Assembly (NCBI RefSeq): GCF_024347395.1
Contig: NZ_AP025473.1
Span: forward strand, 1,178,001 to 1,242,000
Length of the DNA: 64,000 nt
Direction of reading: 5' to 3'
Origin: Vibrio cortegadensis
GTDB taxonomy: Bacteria > Pseudomonadota > Gammaproteobacteria > Enterobacterales > Vibrionaceae
Each line of letters starts with the position of its first letter. Position 1 is the stretch's first letter. The position numbers were made by a program, and so were the translations under genes. This document shows positions 48,493 through 58,083 of this stretch, piece by piece. Under the pieces are notes generated by a model that saw only the letters and a list, made by a program, of their open reading frames with translations, was not told where the DNA came from and ran no database searches.

Positions 48493-48729
48493 TTAAAGCC
48501 CTGTTGTATTGATGTCGATATTTGAAATACCAGAATCAATAGAATCTAATTTGCTTTCAATGGTGTTTAAGCTGTCATACACCACCTTGGCGTAAGAGTG
48601 CTCTTCAACCCAGTTCAGCTCTTTGTTTATATCTTGAACTTCTGTTTTGATATCCGAGACAGTTTCGAGTATTTGCTCATTAACTGCTATCAATTTCTCG
48701 AGCAGATATTCAAGGTTTTCTGTGGTCAT
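48493..48729 (-). CDS. Small coiled-coil protein between hsdR and hsdM
   Basis: A 78-residue protein, almost wholly helical (LEYLLEKLIAVNEQILETVS, IKTEVQDINKELNWVEE) with heptad hydrophobics. There is no catalytic or DNA-binding motif. It lies 35 bases after hsdR and 71 bases before hsdM on the same strand, so it is part of the type I operon. Not recognised; a regulator or assembly factor of the restriction complex is one possibility. Confidence 0.6.
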   Translation of the reverse strand: MTTENLEYLLEKLIAVNEQILETVSDIKTEVQDINKELNWVEEHSYAKVVYDSLNTIESKLDSIDSGISNIDINTTGL

Positions 48730-48764
48730 ATTTCGTCATCTCATTTGGTTTGAATACTACAATC

Positions 48765-51700
48765 TTAAGCGGGCTCGTCCCACATAAACTCGTTGAATTG
48801 GGTGAGTATGCTGTCTAATTCATCATTAAAGATGTTCATAAGCTTACGTTTGCCACCTTTACGCTTGTAGTTGCCCGTTTTAAAGGTGTCATCGTCAAGT
48901 ACTACTTTGTCTTTAATGGATGACGCTAGGCGATCGAGCCAGTTGAACTGCTCGTCACTCCACTCTTTTTGCGCTTTGATTTTTTCTAATGCTTGATCCA
49001 CTCGATCTTCGAATGGTAGTAATGCATCACCAATCGCCGCTTGTCGAATATGACCAATTAAGCGCGCTGCTACATCTTGGTTTTTGGTCTCTTTCCACGC
49101 TTTTTTCAGCGTTGGCTCATTAAAGTTTTGTGCATCGAACCACTCTTGCAGTTCTAGCAGTCCTTTACGGGTTAAGCCTCTTGGGCGGTTGATGACCACA
49201 TCTAACGCTTCTTGTTGGTTGGATGATTTGTCCACCAGCGCATCAAAGGCTTCTAAGAAATCTTGTGCGGTTTCATGCTCGCCATACACGGTTTCTACTC
49301 GCAGCAGTGAATCATCCACATCGGTAAAGATTGGCATGTCACGTAAGTCGTTAATCTCTTGCTTTAGCTGCTCTAAACGACCAACCATATTGGTCACCTT
49401 GTTGAACACTTCTGCCGACCATTTCGGGCCTTTCTGCTTGAGTGTTTTAGCAAGGCTCGCAAAGTTACAACCTGCTGAGTCTTGGCAAAGTTCATCAAAG
49501 CGTTTGATTTGGCTGTCTATCTCACGTGATTTAAGGCGGCTAAACTCCGCATGACTTGAGATGCGTTGTAGCTTGGCAACCAATTGTTCATGGCTGTGCT
49601 CCGCAAAGCTTCGACCATCCGCCTCAATTGCTTTATAGGTTTCTGAATCGGTAATTTCGTTGACTAAGGTTTGCAACTCTACTTTTGGACGAACCACTAC
49701 TGGACGCATGGTATCGACGCTTTGCAGTGTGGAGTACAGGTCAACGGCATCGAAGATTTTAAATGAGGTTTTACCTGCTGCCGGGCATAAGCGTGTCGCC
49801 CGGCCTTTCATTTGCTCGTATAAGATACGGCTGCGTACCTTACGCATGAACACCAAGTTACAGATGCTTGGTATGTCGATACCGGTTGTAAGTAGGTCTA
49901 CCGTAACCACGATGTTAGGTAAGCGCTCTTTTTTAAAGCGAGTGATCATCGATTGTACTTTGGTGGAGTCTTTATCTGAGTCACCAGTAATTTTAATGAT
50001 CGCATCATGCTCAAGCTGCGGGTATTTGGCTTTAAACGCAGTACGCAACTCTTCGACCACAGAGTCGGCATGAGTGTTGTTCACGCAGAATACGAGCGTT
50101 TTTTGTGGGCTGGTTGGATCAATATGATTAACCAGTTCTTCACACACCACTTTGTTGAAGTTTGAAGCAATGAGCGCACGGTTGAAATCCGCAACTTCAA
50201 AGCCTTGTTCGTCATCTAAGGTGTCGTTGATTAACTCACCTTGGTTAGATAGCCTCTGAACCTCGCTACCTTGAGATAAATACAACCCAGACTCACTGAG
50301 CTTAGTAATGATTCGGATTGGCGGTTCTTGATCGGTTAAGTAACCGTCGATAACTGCTTTTCGGTAGCTATAGCGGTAAACAGGTTTCTTCTGCTCACCA
50401 CCAAAGATATCAATGGTGTGTAGCGCAGGTGTTGCCGTTAACGCGATTTTTACCGCATCGAAGTGATCGATGATACGGCGATAAGAAGAAATAAAGTCTT
50501 GTTCGCTTCTGAACTTCTCTTCCCCTTCTGTTTGCTCTTTATCGAGAATGTAACCACGATGGGCTTCATCGACAATAATGCAGTCGTAACGCCCTACTGG
50601 CATGACTTCATCACTTTGTAGCGTGCGCTTAACGAGAGACTGAACAGTGGCAACGTGGATCTTGGTGCTATCTTCAGGGAAGCGGTCAGTTAACCCTTTT
50701 ACATTGAATATAGAGTTAAAGGTATCCCCGTTGATATTGGTGTCTTCAAATGAATCAAGTGCCTGCTTGCCAAGTGAGGTACGATCGACCAAGAACAGAA
50801 CGCGCTTAAATCGCTGAGACTGAATAAGGCGATACATTAAAGCAATCGCAGTACGTGTTTTACCAGTACCTGTCGCCATGGCTAACAAGATATCTTGCTG
50901 ACCATTAACAATGGCTTGCTCGGACGCTTGCACCGCTTCTTCTTGATAGTAACGTAAACCGAGGTCACTCATGTCTGCATTTCGGCTAAACCAGTTGTTG
51001 GTTAACTGGTCATCGCTTTCTAGCTTGGCAACTAACTCTTCAGGTCGGTGCCATTCAGGCAATGCTTTGGGCATATTGGTGGCATGGCGAACGTCACGAT
51101 ACCAGATACCACTTTTAGTTTTCGCTGCCGCTTTATAGCCACGACCATTGGCAGAAAAACAGAATGGGATTTTGAACTCTTGCATTTTAAGAGTTGAGGA
51201 GCCGTGCGAATCCGCCCACGAAGGCAAATAAGTAGGTAAAGCTTCAGCTACTTGATCGAGTTCATCTTGGCCGTTCGCGGCTTGCTGTAATTCTGAACGT
51301 AGAAAATCATTATCAAAATACTTACTGTAACGGTAAGCCTCTGTCAGCTTCGCTGAAACATCTTTGTTGTTCTTCTTCGCTTCAATGACGCCCATCGGCT
51401 TTAAGCCGACAAATAATACGTAATCAGCGAAGCCTGTTTTACCGGTTTCATCTTTGCCTGTTGGCCACTCTGCGATGGCAATATTGCGACCGACTTGTGG
51501 CCTCGTGCCGTTGGCAAAATTTAGCTTTTTGGTGTCTGCATCCCAGCCGGCCTTGCGCAGCTGGTTATCAATTAGATAGCGGGTTTCATCTTCGCTTAGA
51601 TTTAGAGGGCGCGACTTGGCCTCTTCGATAATTTGTTTCTTATAAGCTTTACGCTCTACTTCAGTCTTCTTAGAAAGCTCTGTTTCTTGCTCTTTAAGTT

Positions 51701-52328
51701 TTGCTTCTAGTGCGCTAATTCGAGCTTGAGACTGCTCGTGTGTTTCTTCCTGCTTACTCTCTAAAACGGAGATGTAGCCATTCAGCGCGGTGAGTTTCGC
51801 CTGTTGCGCATCTAGTTCTGCTTTCGACTGTTCTTTCGCTTGGCTTTCACTTTGGCGAGCTAATGCCAATTCATGTTTCAGCGACAACACTTCTTGTTCA
51901 AACTGTTCACCGCTATCTGAGCTTGGTAAAACAAACTGAGGGACAGGAAAGTCATAGTTTTTGGTAACAAGTCGGTAGTACCAAACCGCTAAGCGGAAAG
52001 CAAAGCGCAGACACATTTCTGCATCTTGAAGATCATCATGATATTCATGTACGGCTTGGTTGCCTATTTTACGTAGCTTATGGAAGACGTTGAGAATGCT
52101 GTCATCAACAAAAGGAATTTTGCCGAGTTCACGTAGGAGTTCATGTTGGTTTTCAGGAACTTCGATATCTAACAGCTTCGCTAAGTGTTTGGCTGTCGCT
52201 TCACCAAAGATACGCAGTTTAACCAGTGTGGTATTTGGATCATCTGGGTAATTTCTCTCTGCTGCTCGAGCAATGGCGAACAAGAAATCGTTGACGCCTT
52301 TGAGGAATTCGAAGTTTGATTTTTGCAT
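48765..52328 (-). CDS. hsdR: HsdR, type I restriction endonuclease motor subunit
   Basis: A 1187-residue restriction subunit. It begins with a DUF4145-like helical domain (about residues 5-115; RKIGNQAVHEY) and a coiled coil (about 145-235). The endonuclease domain follows (DYVLFVGLKPMGVIEAKK, the E-x-K of a PD-(D/E)xK site). The translocase comes next: Walker A MATGTGKTRTA, DEAHRGY and TATPALHT, then LLTTGIDIPS and EQMKGRATRL of the second RecA lobe. The C-terminal 300 residues are the helical EcoEI-type domain. The EcoEI-like layout assigns it to the R subunit of hsdM and hsdS downstream. Confidence 0.92.
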   Translation of the reverse strand: MQKSNFEFLKGVNDFLFAIARAAERNYPDDPNTTLVKLRIFGEATAKHLAKLLDIEVPENQHELLRELGKIPFVDDSILNVFHKLRKIGNQAVHEYHDDLQDAEMCLRFAFRLAVWYYRLVTKNYDFPVPQFVLPSSDSGEQFEQEVLSLKHELALARQSESQAKEQSKAELDAQQAKLTALNGYISVLESKQEETHEQSQARISALEAKLKEQETELSKKTEVERKAYKKQIIEEAKSRPLNLSEDETRYLIDNQLRKAGWDADTKKLNFANGTRPQVGRNIAIAEWPTGKDETGKTGFADYVLFVGLKPMGVIEAKKNNKDVSAKLTEAYRYSKYFDNDFLRSELQQAANGQDELDQVAEALPTYLPSWADSHGSSTLKMQEFKIPFCFSANGRGYKAAAKTKSGIWYRDVRHATNMPKALPEWHRPEELVAKLESDDQLTNNWFSRNADMSDLGLRYYQEEAVQASEQAIVNGQQDILLAMATGTGKTRTAIALMYRLIQSQRFKRVLFLVDRTSLGKQALDSFEDTNINGDTFNSIFNVKGLTDRFPEDSTKIHVATVQSLVKRTLQSDEVMPVGRYDCIIVDEAHRGYILDKEQTEGEEKFRSEQDFISSYRRIIDHFDAVKIALTATPALHTIDIFGGEQKKPVYRYSYRKAVIDGYLTDQEPPIRIITKLSESGLYLSQGSEVQRLSNQGELINDTLDDEQGFEVADFNRALIASNFNKVVCEELVNHIDPTSPQKTLVFCVNNTHADSVVEELRTAFKAKYPQLEHDAIIKITGDSDKDSTKVQSMITRFKKERLPNIVVTVDLLTTGIDIPSICNLVFMRKVRSRILYEQMKGRATRLCPAAGKTSFKIFDAVDLYSTLQSVDTMRPVVVRPKVELQTLVNEITDSETYKAIEADGRSFAEHSHEQLVAKLQRISSHAEFSRLKSREIDSQIKRFDELCQDSAGCNFASLAKTLKQKGPKWSAEVFNKVTNMVGRLEQLKQEINDLRDMPIFTDVDDSLLRVETVYGEHETAQDFLEAFDALVDKSSNQQEALDVVINRPRGLTRKGLLELQEWFDAQNFNEPTLKKAWKETKNQDVAARLIGHIRQAAIGDALLPFEDRVDQALEKIKAQKEWSDEQFNWLDRLASSIKDKVVLDDDTFKTGNYKRKGGKRKLMNIFNDELDSILTQFNEFMWDEPA

Positions 52329-52551
52329 TAAATACCAACCGACTCGTCGTAATTTAGAATGTAATTTTTATTGAATAAACCGTATCTTACAATAAAAACC
52401 TTATATAAAACGGTGAAATAGGCCGCACACGACCTATTAGTTTTTACAAGATGTGACCATTGCTCACATAACATCCATTTATTCACGCAATTGCACAGTT
52501 AGCGCTCAGGCTAGCGTGCAATAACGTCCACATCTCCAAACATCTCAAAGC

Positions 52552-52893
52552 CTAGAAAAATGGGTCGAATAAGAAGCTCAACAGCTCATTAAGTTCTTGT
52601 TCTGTTTTTATCTTGGCACGGATAGCCGCATCACCACGCTTTAAACCCGGGGAAGCGTACGTGTTACTGTGTCTGCCTTTTTCTTCTGGGTAGACAACTT
52701 TTTCACAAGAAAGCTCTTCCAATGCATCCGCGTTGTGAGGCAGCCAAACCAATGCATGTTCACTGGTGCTAGGCTGATCGATTTGCACAACAACACCAAA
52801 GCCTGAGGTAATATCCCATGCCAATGCTTTTTTCGTTTCTCGCGTTGGCACGCCCAACTTTTCTGAAAGTGCTGTTATCGTTTTGTTCTTCAC
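52552..52893 (-). CDS. Small protein of unknown function after the Zorya-like operon
   Basis: A 113-residue protein starting MKNKTITALSEKLGVPTRET, with a possible helix-turn-helix at the N-terminus (residues 4-22), then a compact mixed segment (VVQIDQPSTSEHALVWLPHN) and a C-terminal helix. Not recognised. It follows the EH_Signature/Sel1-type gene by 78 bases on the same strand and precedes the hsdR promoter region. It could belong to the Zorya-like operon or stand alone. Confidence 0.55.
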   Translation of the reverse strand: MKNKTITALSEKLGVPTRETKKALAWDITSGFGVVVQIDQPSTSEHALVWLPHNADALEELSCEKVVYPEEKGRHSNTYASPGLKRGDAAIRAKIKTEQELNELLSFLFDPFF

Positions 52894-52971
52894 TGCTTTA
52901 TCTCATTGGATTTTATCATGTTTTCATTCACGCTCTACGCTAACCGCATTGAATTTCTAAGCTTTTGAGAG

Positions 52972-54984
52972 CTAGTTAAATAGCTTACAAATATCCTCAA
53001 GCCGACCGATTACCACCTTTTTAAGTTCAGTTGCGTCCTTACTATTACGTGATTCAAGTTCTTTCAAAATTATAATTAGATCACCAGCATTATGCTGGGC
53101 GAAACTATATCTGGCTGTTAAATTATTAATACTTAGATCTTTCAGAGAATTACTCATCATCGTTGCATCAAATTTATAATCGCTATGTTGTATCCGATCT
53201 TTATGAGCACTCAAACGCTGAGTAAAATAGCCTGCACGGTCAACTTGAATTTTGAACTTTTCAACAAAGGTTTGAGCATTCTCATGTCCAGTTACTGCAG
53301 CCTTCGCTAACCAACGTTCACCATGGCGACGTAAGCTTGCATCACTGTTTCGCAGTAATATTTGACCCAGCTGGTTCATAGCCTCAGAGTTACCCTGATT
53401 CGCAGATTTTTTAATGTAAAGCTCATGATCTTCATCTTTGCCCAGTTGCTTAGCAACATATGCTTTAGACAAATAGACATTACTCTTCTGCTGCAGTCCA
53501 GACTGTTCTCCATATTTAGAAGTCTTAAATTCAGTTTCCCAAAAATGTTCCACCCAACGCTCTAGTTTCCTTTCCCTTTCATCCAGATAGCTTTGTTCAG
53601 GCCTTGGCAAGCCACGAGTTTCACTGTAACTATTGATAGCAGGAGGTAAACCTTTGAAATGAGGAATATTGGAATTTGGTAACAGCTTAAATTTGGTTCG
53701 CAAAAGTTTTTCACAGAAGTACTGCCACGATGTCAGGTGGTCATGGACATCAAGCTGTGACATCTCACGGATAGCTTCGATAGTAAGGTTTTTTGATTCA
53801 AACAGGCGCTTAGCATTCCATTCCGTATTTTTGAAAAAGCGTGTTTCGCTCAGATCCCCTCTCAAAAACTCGACGGCAATAACTTTGTCTAACTCAAAAA
53901 TCAGCACTTCACATTGATAGATCGACTTTTCAGACAAAACCTCTACTTGCCTTGAAGATGAGTATCCTTGGCTAGTGAGGTATTGAAAAGTTAACTTAGG
54001 TAACAAAGCTCTAATGCGATTAAAGCGGGAGCTATAGTTAGACCAAAACATGGTTCGGCTGTGAATTTGCCTCGCTTCATGCTCCTCAAGCTCTAAGTAT
54101 TCTCTCCCGTGATCTGATGTTAATAATCTAGATATACTCTTAAGTTCGTAATAACTTGAAATGTTAAATTTCTTTTTGAGTATGCTTTTACTTTGCTCAG
54201 ACAAGGAGTACCAAAAGGAGTCATCGCTCGTTGGTAAGCATTTTTCTTCGAGAATGTCTTTTACGTGATAGCCATAATCAAAGTTTTTAAAGTGAGTGAT
54301 TACGGTATCGCAAAAAGCTAGCTTATTATTGGTCGTTTTTAGGCTACGAAAACATTCTTGTAGCCATAAGTCCGCTACGCTAGTAAGTGGTTTAGGAGCG
54401 ACTTTAACTAATTCAGTTGATAAATTACGTTCGTAAGAATTGGCTTTTGGCAGGCGTAAGTATTTTACGTAACTCTTCGGCGTTCTATTGTTGTCAAAGC
54501 AATATTGACTCATTGATTGATAACTTTGGCTTCTTATCGCTTGAAGCCAGTCGATCTTTTTCCGTTCTAAGTCTGCAAGTTCAGATACGCCTTGAACAAT
54601 GTCCATACTTTGAATCAAATCGGGGATAATAGACGTTGGCTTACCGTCAAGCGCTAATGCTACTTTAAAGAACGCAATGTCTCCCAATGCGACATTGGTA
54701 CACATTGCATACCAAATAGCACGGCAAGCATCGTTAACCTCACTTGCTTCGAGATCATTCCACTGACTATGATTTTCTACAGCATCTAGCCATTCCAAGA
54801 TTGAAATTTGATCACTCTTTCCTTGGTCAACAAGTTGGATGATCTGTTTTATCGTTTTGGGAGGGAAGCTCGGTAAGTTACCCTCTAGATCACCCATGTT
54901 GTAGAAATCGTCAAATGACATTCTGTCGAGACTGTTTACTCCAGGGACGACAGGCTGATTAAAAGTAAAACCTTTATTACTCAA
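52972..54984 (-). CDS. EH_Signature-like protein with Sel1-like repeats (ZorC-like)
   Basis: A 670-residue soluble protein. Residues about 280-460 (FWSNYSSRFNRIRALLPKLT, VLIFELDKVIAVEFLRGDLS, ETRFFKNTEW, LTSWQYFCEKLL) have the spacing I associate with the EH_Signature domain of Zorya type I ZorC. From about 515, Sel1-like helical repeats appear (AYVAKQLGKDEDHELYIKKS, GNSEAMNQLGQILLRN, WLAKAAVTGHENAQ). It overlaps the second zorB-like gene by 8 bases. In Zorya, ZorC supports DNA engagement of the effector; here no ZorD helicase follows. The domain call is from memory of the motif pattern and needs a profile search. Confidence 0.6.
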   Translation of the reverse strand: MSNKGFTFNQPVVPGVNSLDRMSFDDFYNMGDLEGNLPSFPPKTIKQIIQLVDQGKSDQISILEWLDAVENHSQWNDLEASEVNDACRAIWYAMCTNVALGDIAFFKVALALDGKPTSIIPDLIQSMDIVQGVSELADLERKKIDWLQAIRSQSYQSMSQYCFDNNRTPKSYVKYLRLPKANSYERNLSTELVKVAPKPLTSVADLWLQECFRSLKTTNNKLAFCDTVITHFKNFDYGYHVKDILEEKCLPTSDDSFWYSLSEQSKSILKKKFNISSYYELKSISRLLTSDHGREYLELEEHEARQIHSRTMFWSNYSSRFNRIRALLPKLTFQYLTSQGYSSSRQVEVLSEKSIYQCEVLIFELDKVIAVEFLRGDLSETRFFKNTEWNAKRLFESKNLTIEAIREMSQLDVHDHLTSWQYFCEKLLRTKFKLLPNSNIPHFKGLPPAINSYSETRGLPRPEQSYLDERERKLERWVEHFWETEFKTSKYGEQSGLQQKSNVYLSKAYVAKQLGKDEDHELYIKKSANQGNSEAMNQLGQILLRNSDASLRRHGERWLAKAAVTGHENAQTFVEKFKIQVDRAGYFTQRLSAHKDRIQHSDYKFDATMMSNSLKDLSINNLTARYSFAQHNAGDLIIILKELESRNSKDATELKKVVIGRLEDICKLFN

Positions 54985-55633
54985 CTGATGTCACCTCAGA
55001 AAAATAACCTAAAAACTCATCGTCTTTAAACTGGAATCTGAATTTCACTTTGCGGTCTGCTGGTTCTGTCGCTTCTTGGTTCGCCTCTATTGGCCCACGG
55101 CCTGAGATCATCGCTTTGTCAAAAAACGGTAGCTTGTGCGCAAAATCCATGCTGTTTATGTACTTCGCCACACTATTCGCTCTTAAGACACTAAGTTCCA
55201 TATTACGGTCAAATGAGCCTTCTGAACTTGAATGCCCCTCAATCACGATACGGCTTACTTCGTCAGACGTTTGCTTAGATTGGAATATCACGTCGGAATA
55301 AATAGGAACAAACTGATCGAGAAACTCTTTACCAGACGGCTTCAAGCGGTACTCGTTTCTATCAAATAGAATTGAATCTAAAATTGAGATGTCACCAGTT
55401 TCAGAGTTAGCTTGAACTTCAATACCCGCCCCCTTTAAAGCGTCATTAATGCCTTTGATGATCACAACTCGAGTCGTTTGGCTATTTTCATGAACTTCCG
55501 AGATCTGAACTAACGCACTAATCAATAACAATGCAAAGATCATCAAGAGTACGGACATCAAGTCGCCAATCGACAACCAAACCCCAGATTCTTCAGCGTC
55601 GGCTGTTCTCGGGCTTGTTCTCAACCCGCGCAT
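54977..55633 (-). CDS. Second ZorB-like protein (MotB/OmpA motor stator)
   Basis: A 218-residue inner-membrane protein. A short cytoplasmic N-terminus and one transmembrane span (WLSIGDLMSVLLMIFALLLI) carry an Asp at residue 24, in the place of the proton-accepting Asp of MotB and ZorB. A periplasmic OmpA-type peptidoglycan-binding domain follows (IVIEGHSSSEGSFDRNMELS, then PADRKVKFRF). It overlaps the partner zorA-like stop by one base and the next gene by 8 bases. It differs clearly from the first ZorB of the operon (59166-59876), so this is not a recent duplication. Confidence 0.8.
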   Translation of the reverse strand: MRGLRTSPRTADAEESGVWLSIGDLMSVLLMIFALLLISALVQISEVHENSQTTRVVIIKGINDALKGAGIEVQANSETGDISILDSILFDRNEYRLKPSGKEFLDQFVPIYSDVIFQSKQTSDEVSRIVIEGHSSSEGSFDRNMELSVLRANSVAKYINSMDFAHKLPFFDKAMISGRGPIEANQEATEPADRKVKFRFQFKDDEFLGYFSEVTSVE

Positions 55634-57714
55634 TACGCTTCCGCCTTAGCAACAGCTCGCTCGTCTGCTTCAAACTCTCGACGCTGTACTTGAGAGTTAA
55701 TCAAGTAACCTGCAGCTTGCGATAACTTGTTATGAATAGAACTTGCAGCTGTATCAAAATCACCAAAGAAGCTTTCAAAGCTTTGGTTCGCCCTTGTGAA
55801 ATATTCATCCATCGCTTTAGGTAGGTTTTCGGTAACGTCGTTAAACGTAGCAGCAGCTTTTGAATATTCTAATTTAAGCTGTCCAATCTCTCGGCCCATG
55901 GTACGCGCTGCATCTTGCAGCTCAGCCATTTTCGAAGCTTCATTTAAGCCAATGGCCTTAGCTACTTGCTCGATCGTTTTCGCTGACTTTTGTAGTTCAG
56001 TGTGTTGGGCAGTTAGTTCTTGCAGTAGGTTGTGACGAGTCTGATACTCACTTTCAAAGACTTTACGGAAATTATCAACTACACCATTTAAACCATCACG
56101 TTGCTTGCCAAGACTATCTTCAAGTAATGTGTTTTGCTGGGTAAAGTAACCGGTTAAGTTTTGCTGATACTGCTCACGGAATGCTTCTAGTTCAGTTTGT
56201 ACTGTTTGTGACATTGAGATAACTTTCTTATCAATATCACCAAGCCCTGAAATCAACTCATCTTTTGCAGATGACATCAGACCGCTCGCCTCTTCACCTA
56301 CCGTTTCCAGTACTTTGGTTTGGTTATCAAAAATGTCTTGCGATTCTTTCAGCAAAGAAGCAATTCGACTTTCAACATTATTGAATAGAGCTTGCTCTGC
56401 ACTTTGTCGTTCAGAGAGCGCTTTATCCATTGAATCTTTAATGCCTTCAAAAGCAGATGCAGCAGTTTCTGAGCTATGTTCAAAAGCAACACGCTGTTTA
56501 TCCATTCCTTCTGCTGCGCTATTCAACATTAGCTGAACTTCGTTAGCAATTGCACCCATGGCACCTTGGGTGTCGTCTTTAAAGCTACTTAAGATCTCTT
56601 TAAGCGACTCAGCAAAACCTTGAAGTTTAACCATGGTTTCTTGTTGGAATTTATCGATTGTTTCTACTGTTTCAGCTGTGCGCGTCATTACTTGTTCAAC
56701 GTTACGGTTTAGCAGTTCAGATACTTCATTGTTTTTCTCTACTGCACTCGACGTTTTCTCTAGTTCAGCTACAACAGGTTCAATTAGCTGAGTCTTCATT
56801 TCACCGATCATAAGATCCATCAACTCTTTCTGATTTTGCTCTTTGATTTCTTTAAGCAATGAAAGCTCATTTTTGATTCCTTCTAAAGCAGGTGACATCT
56901 GTTTTTCGATTGACTCTGTCACTGCTGCTGAAATCGTATTCGCTATGATTTCACCATTAAATGATTGCCCTAAAGCAGACAATTGAGTAACAACTGAGTC
57001 CATGCTCCCACCCAGTTTCTCCATTACAAGCGCAGAGTTTAGCTGAGCATCAATCACTTCTTGCTGGTTTTCATTGGAGATGTTTTTCAAATACATGATT
57101 GGGCTAGCTTCTAGATATTGGCTAGCAATAGAAGCGATGAAATCACTTTGTTTTTTAGCCATCCAACTTGACGACGCTTTCATGACAACCATGAACACTG
57201 CAGATAGCGACAAGCCAACTAAAGATGTGTAAAAGGCTGTTTTCATGCCTTCTAATAATAGCGCGGCTGATTTTAAAAGTGCTTGAGATTCACCAGTCAT
57301 GGAGAACTCACTTAGGCCTAACGTGATACCTAAAAATGTACCTGTGATACCTAAACTCGTTAACAGAGCTGGTACCAATTTGTATCGACTTGCGTCAAAG
57401 CTTGGCAGCATCTGCGTTATCGGAGATTTTGATAACCATTTGCCTTGTTTAGATTCTACCGAAAGAGACTCACCTTCAGCGTCATACACCAAGTGGTCTG
57501 CGACCCAAACTAATTCATCCTTACTCAATTTAGCGATTGGTAGCTGACCATCACTGAATCTTTCTCTAAGTGACGCTATAGCAGATAGCCTGCTTTTCTC
57601 ATCAGAGTTGACCTTCAATGCTCTGTATAGAAAACAAATAAAGCACACGATAGTTGAACCAATGATCACTGCAGTCACAGGTTCGCTGAATAAATTCAAA
57701 ATAAATTGAAACAT
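55633..57714 (-). CDS. Second ZorA-like protein (MotA/TolQ motor with long coiled-coil tail)
   Basis: A 693-residue membrane protein. The first span is near residues 12-32 (EPVTAVIIGSTIVCFICFLY). The MotA/TolQ/ExbB pair is LVPALLTSLGITGTFLGITL and GMKTAFYTSLVGLSLSAVFM (about 110-185). A mostly helical tail of about 480 residues (210-690) ends near the C-terminus. That tail length is the hallmark of ZorA against ordinary MotA. It is followed directly by its ZorB-like partner. The soluble region between spans one and two (KSRLSAIASLRERFSDGQLP, then DELVWVADHLVYD) is absent from the first ZorA, which suggests a different regulatory input. Confidence 0.8.
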   Translation of the reverse strand: MFQFILNLFSEPVTAVIIGSTIVCFICFLYRALKVNSDEKSRLSAIASLRERFSDGQLPIAKLSKDELVWVADHLVYDAEGESLSVESKQGKWLSKSPITQMLPSFDASRYKLVPALLTSLGITGTFLGITLGLSEFSMTGESQALLKSAALLLEGMKTAFYTSLVGLSLSAVFMVVMKASSSWMAKKQSDFIASIASQYLEASPIMYLKNISNENQQEVIDAQLNSALVMEKLGGSMDSVVTQLSALGQSFNGEIIANTISAAVTESIEKQMSPALEGIKNELSLLKEIKEQNQKELMDLMIGEMKTQLIEPVVAELEKTSSAVEKNNEVSELLNRNVEQVMTRTAETVETIDKFQQETMVKLQGFAESLKEILSSFKDDTQGAMGAIANEVQLMLNSAAEGMDKQRVAFEHSSETAASAFEGIKDSMDKALSERQSAEQALFNNVESRIASLLKESQDIFDNQTKVLETVGEEASGLMSSAKDELISGLGDIDKKVISMSQTVQTELEAFREQYQQNLTGYFTQQNTLLEDSLGKQRDGLNGVVDNFRKVFESEYQTRHNLLQELTAQHTELQKSAKTIEQVAKAIGLNEASKMAELQDAARTMGREIGQLKLEYSKAAATFNDVTENLPKAMDEYFTRANQSFESFFGDFDTAASSIHNKLSQAAGYLINSQVQRREFEADERAVAKAEA

Positions 57715-57722
57715 GGTAAGCC

Positions 57723-58061
57723 TTATTGATTTAGTAAGTTTTGTAATTCTTGGGGAGTGAACAGTTCTTCGGCGATTCTCACCGGAAGGTGTTCAGCATC
57801 TGTACGTAACGTGTCATTAATTCGTATAGGGGTCTTGATCCTGACGCTATACATACCCTCACCATGATCTTCGCTGTCGGTTGCTACCTTTAGATAGACA
57901 TCTTCAGGAAACTCACGAAGCAAAGTAGCTTGCAGAGATGACTTTGTATCGCGAAACGATTTTGTAGCAACAAAATCGTTTCCAAACTCATCACGAGACA
58001 ATTTCCATGCATGGTTGATGGTAATTATTCTTTCGAGAATCTCATCAAAACGTATTCTCAC
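57723..58061 (-). CDS. Small protein between the two Zorya-like modules
   Basis: A 112-residue soluble protein (MRIRFDEILERIITINHAWK; VKIT-type strands such as YSVRIKTPIRINDTLRTD; C-terminal EELFTPQELQNLLNQ). Not recognised. It sits 22 bases after the HNH nuclease and 8 bases before the second zorA-like gene, in the centre of the operon. This spacing argues that the two modules are one transcription unit. Confidence 0.6.
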   Translation of the reverse strand: MRIRFDEILERIITINHAWKLSRDEFGNDFVATKSFRDTKSSLQATLLREFPEDVYLKVATDSEDHGEGMYSVRIKTPIRINDTLRTDAEHLPVRIAEELFTPQELQNLLNQ

Positions 58062-58083
58062 GTCGTCTCTCCTAATACATAAC

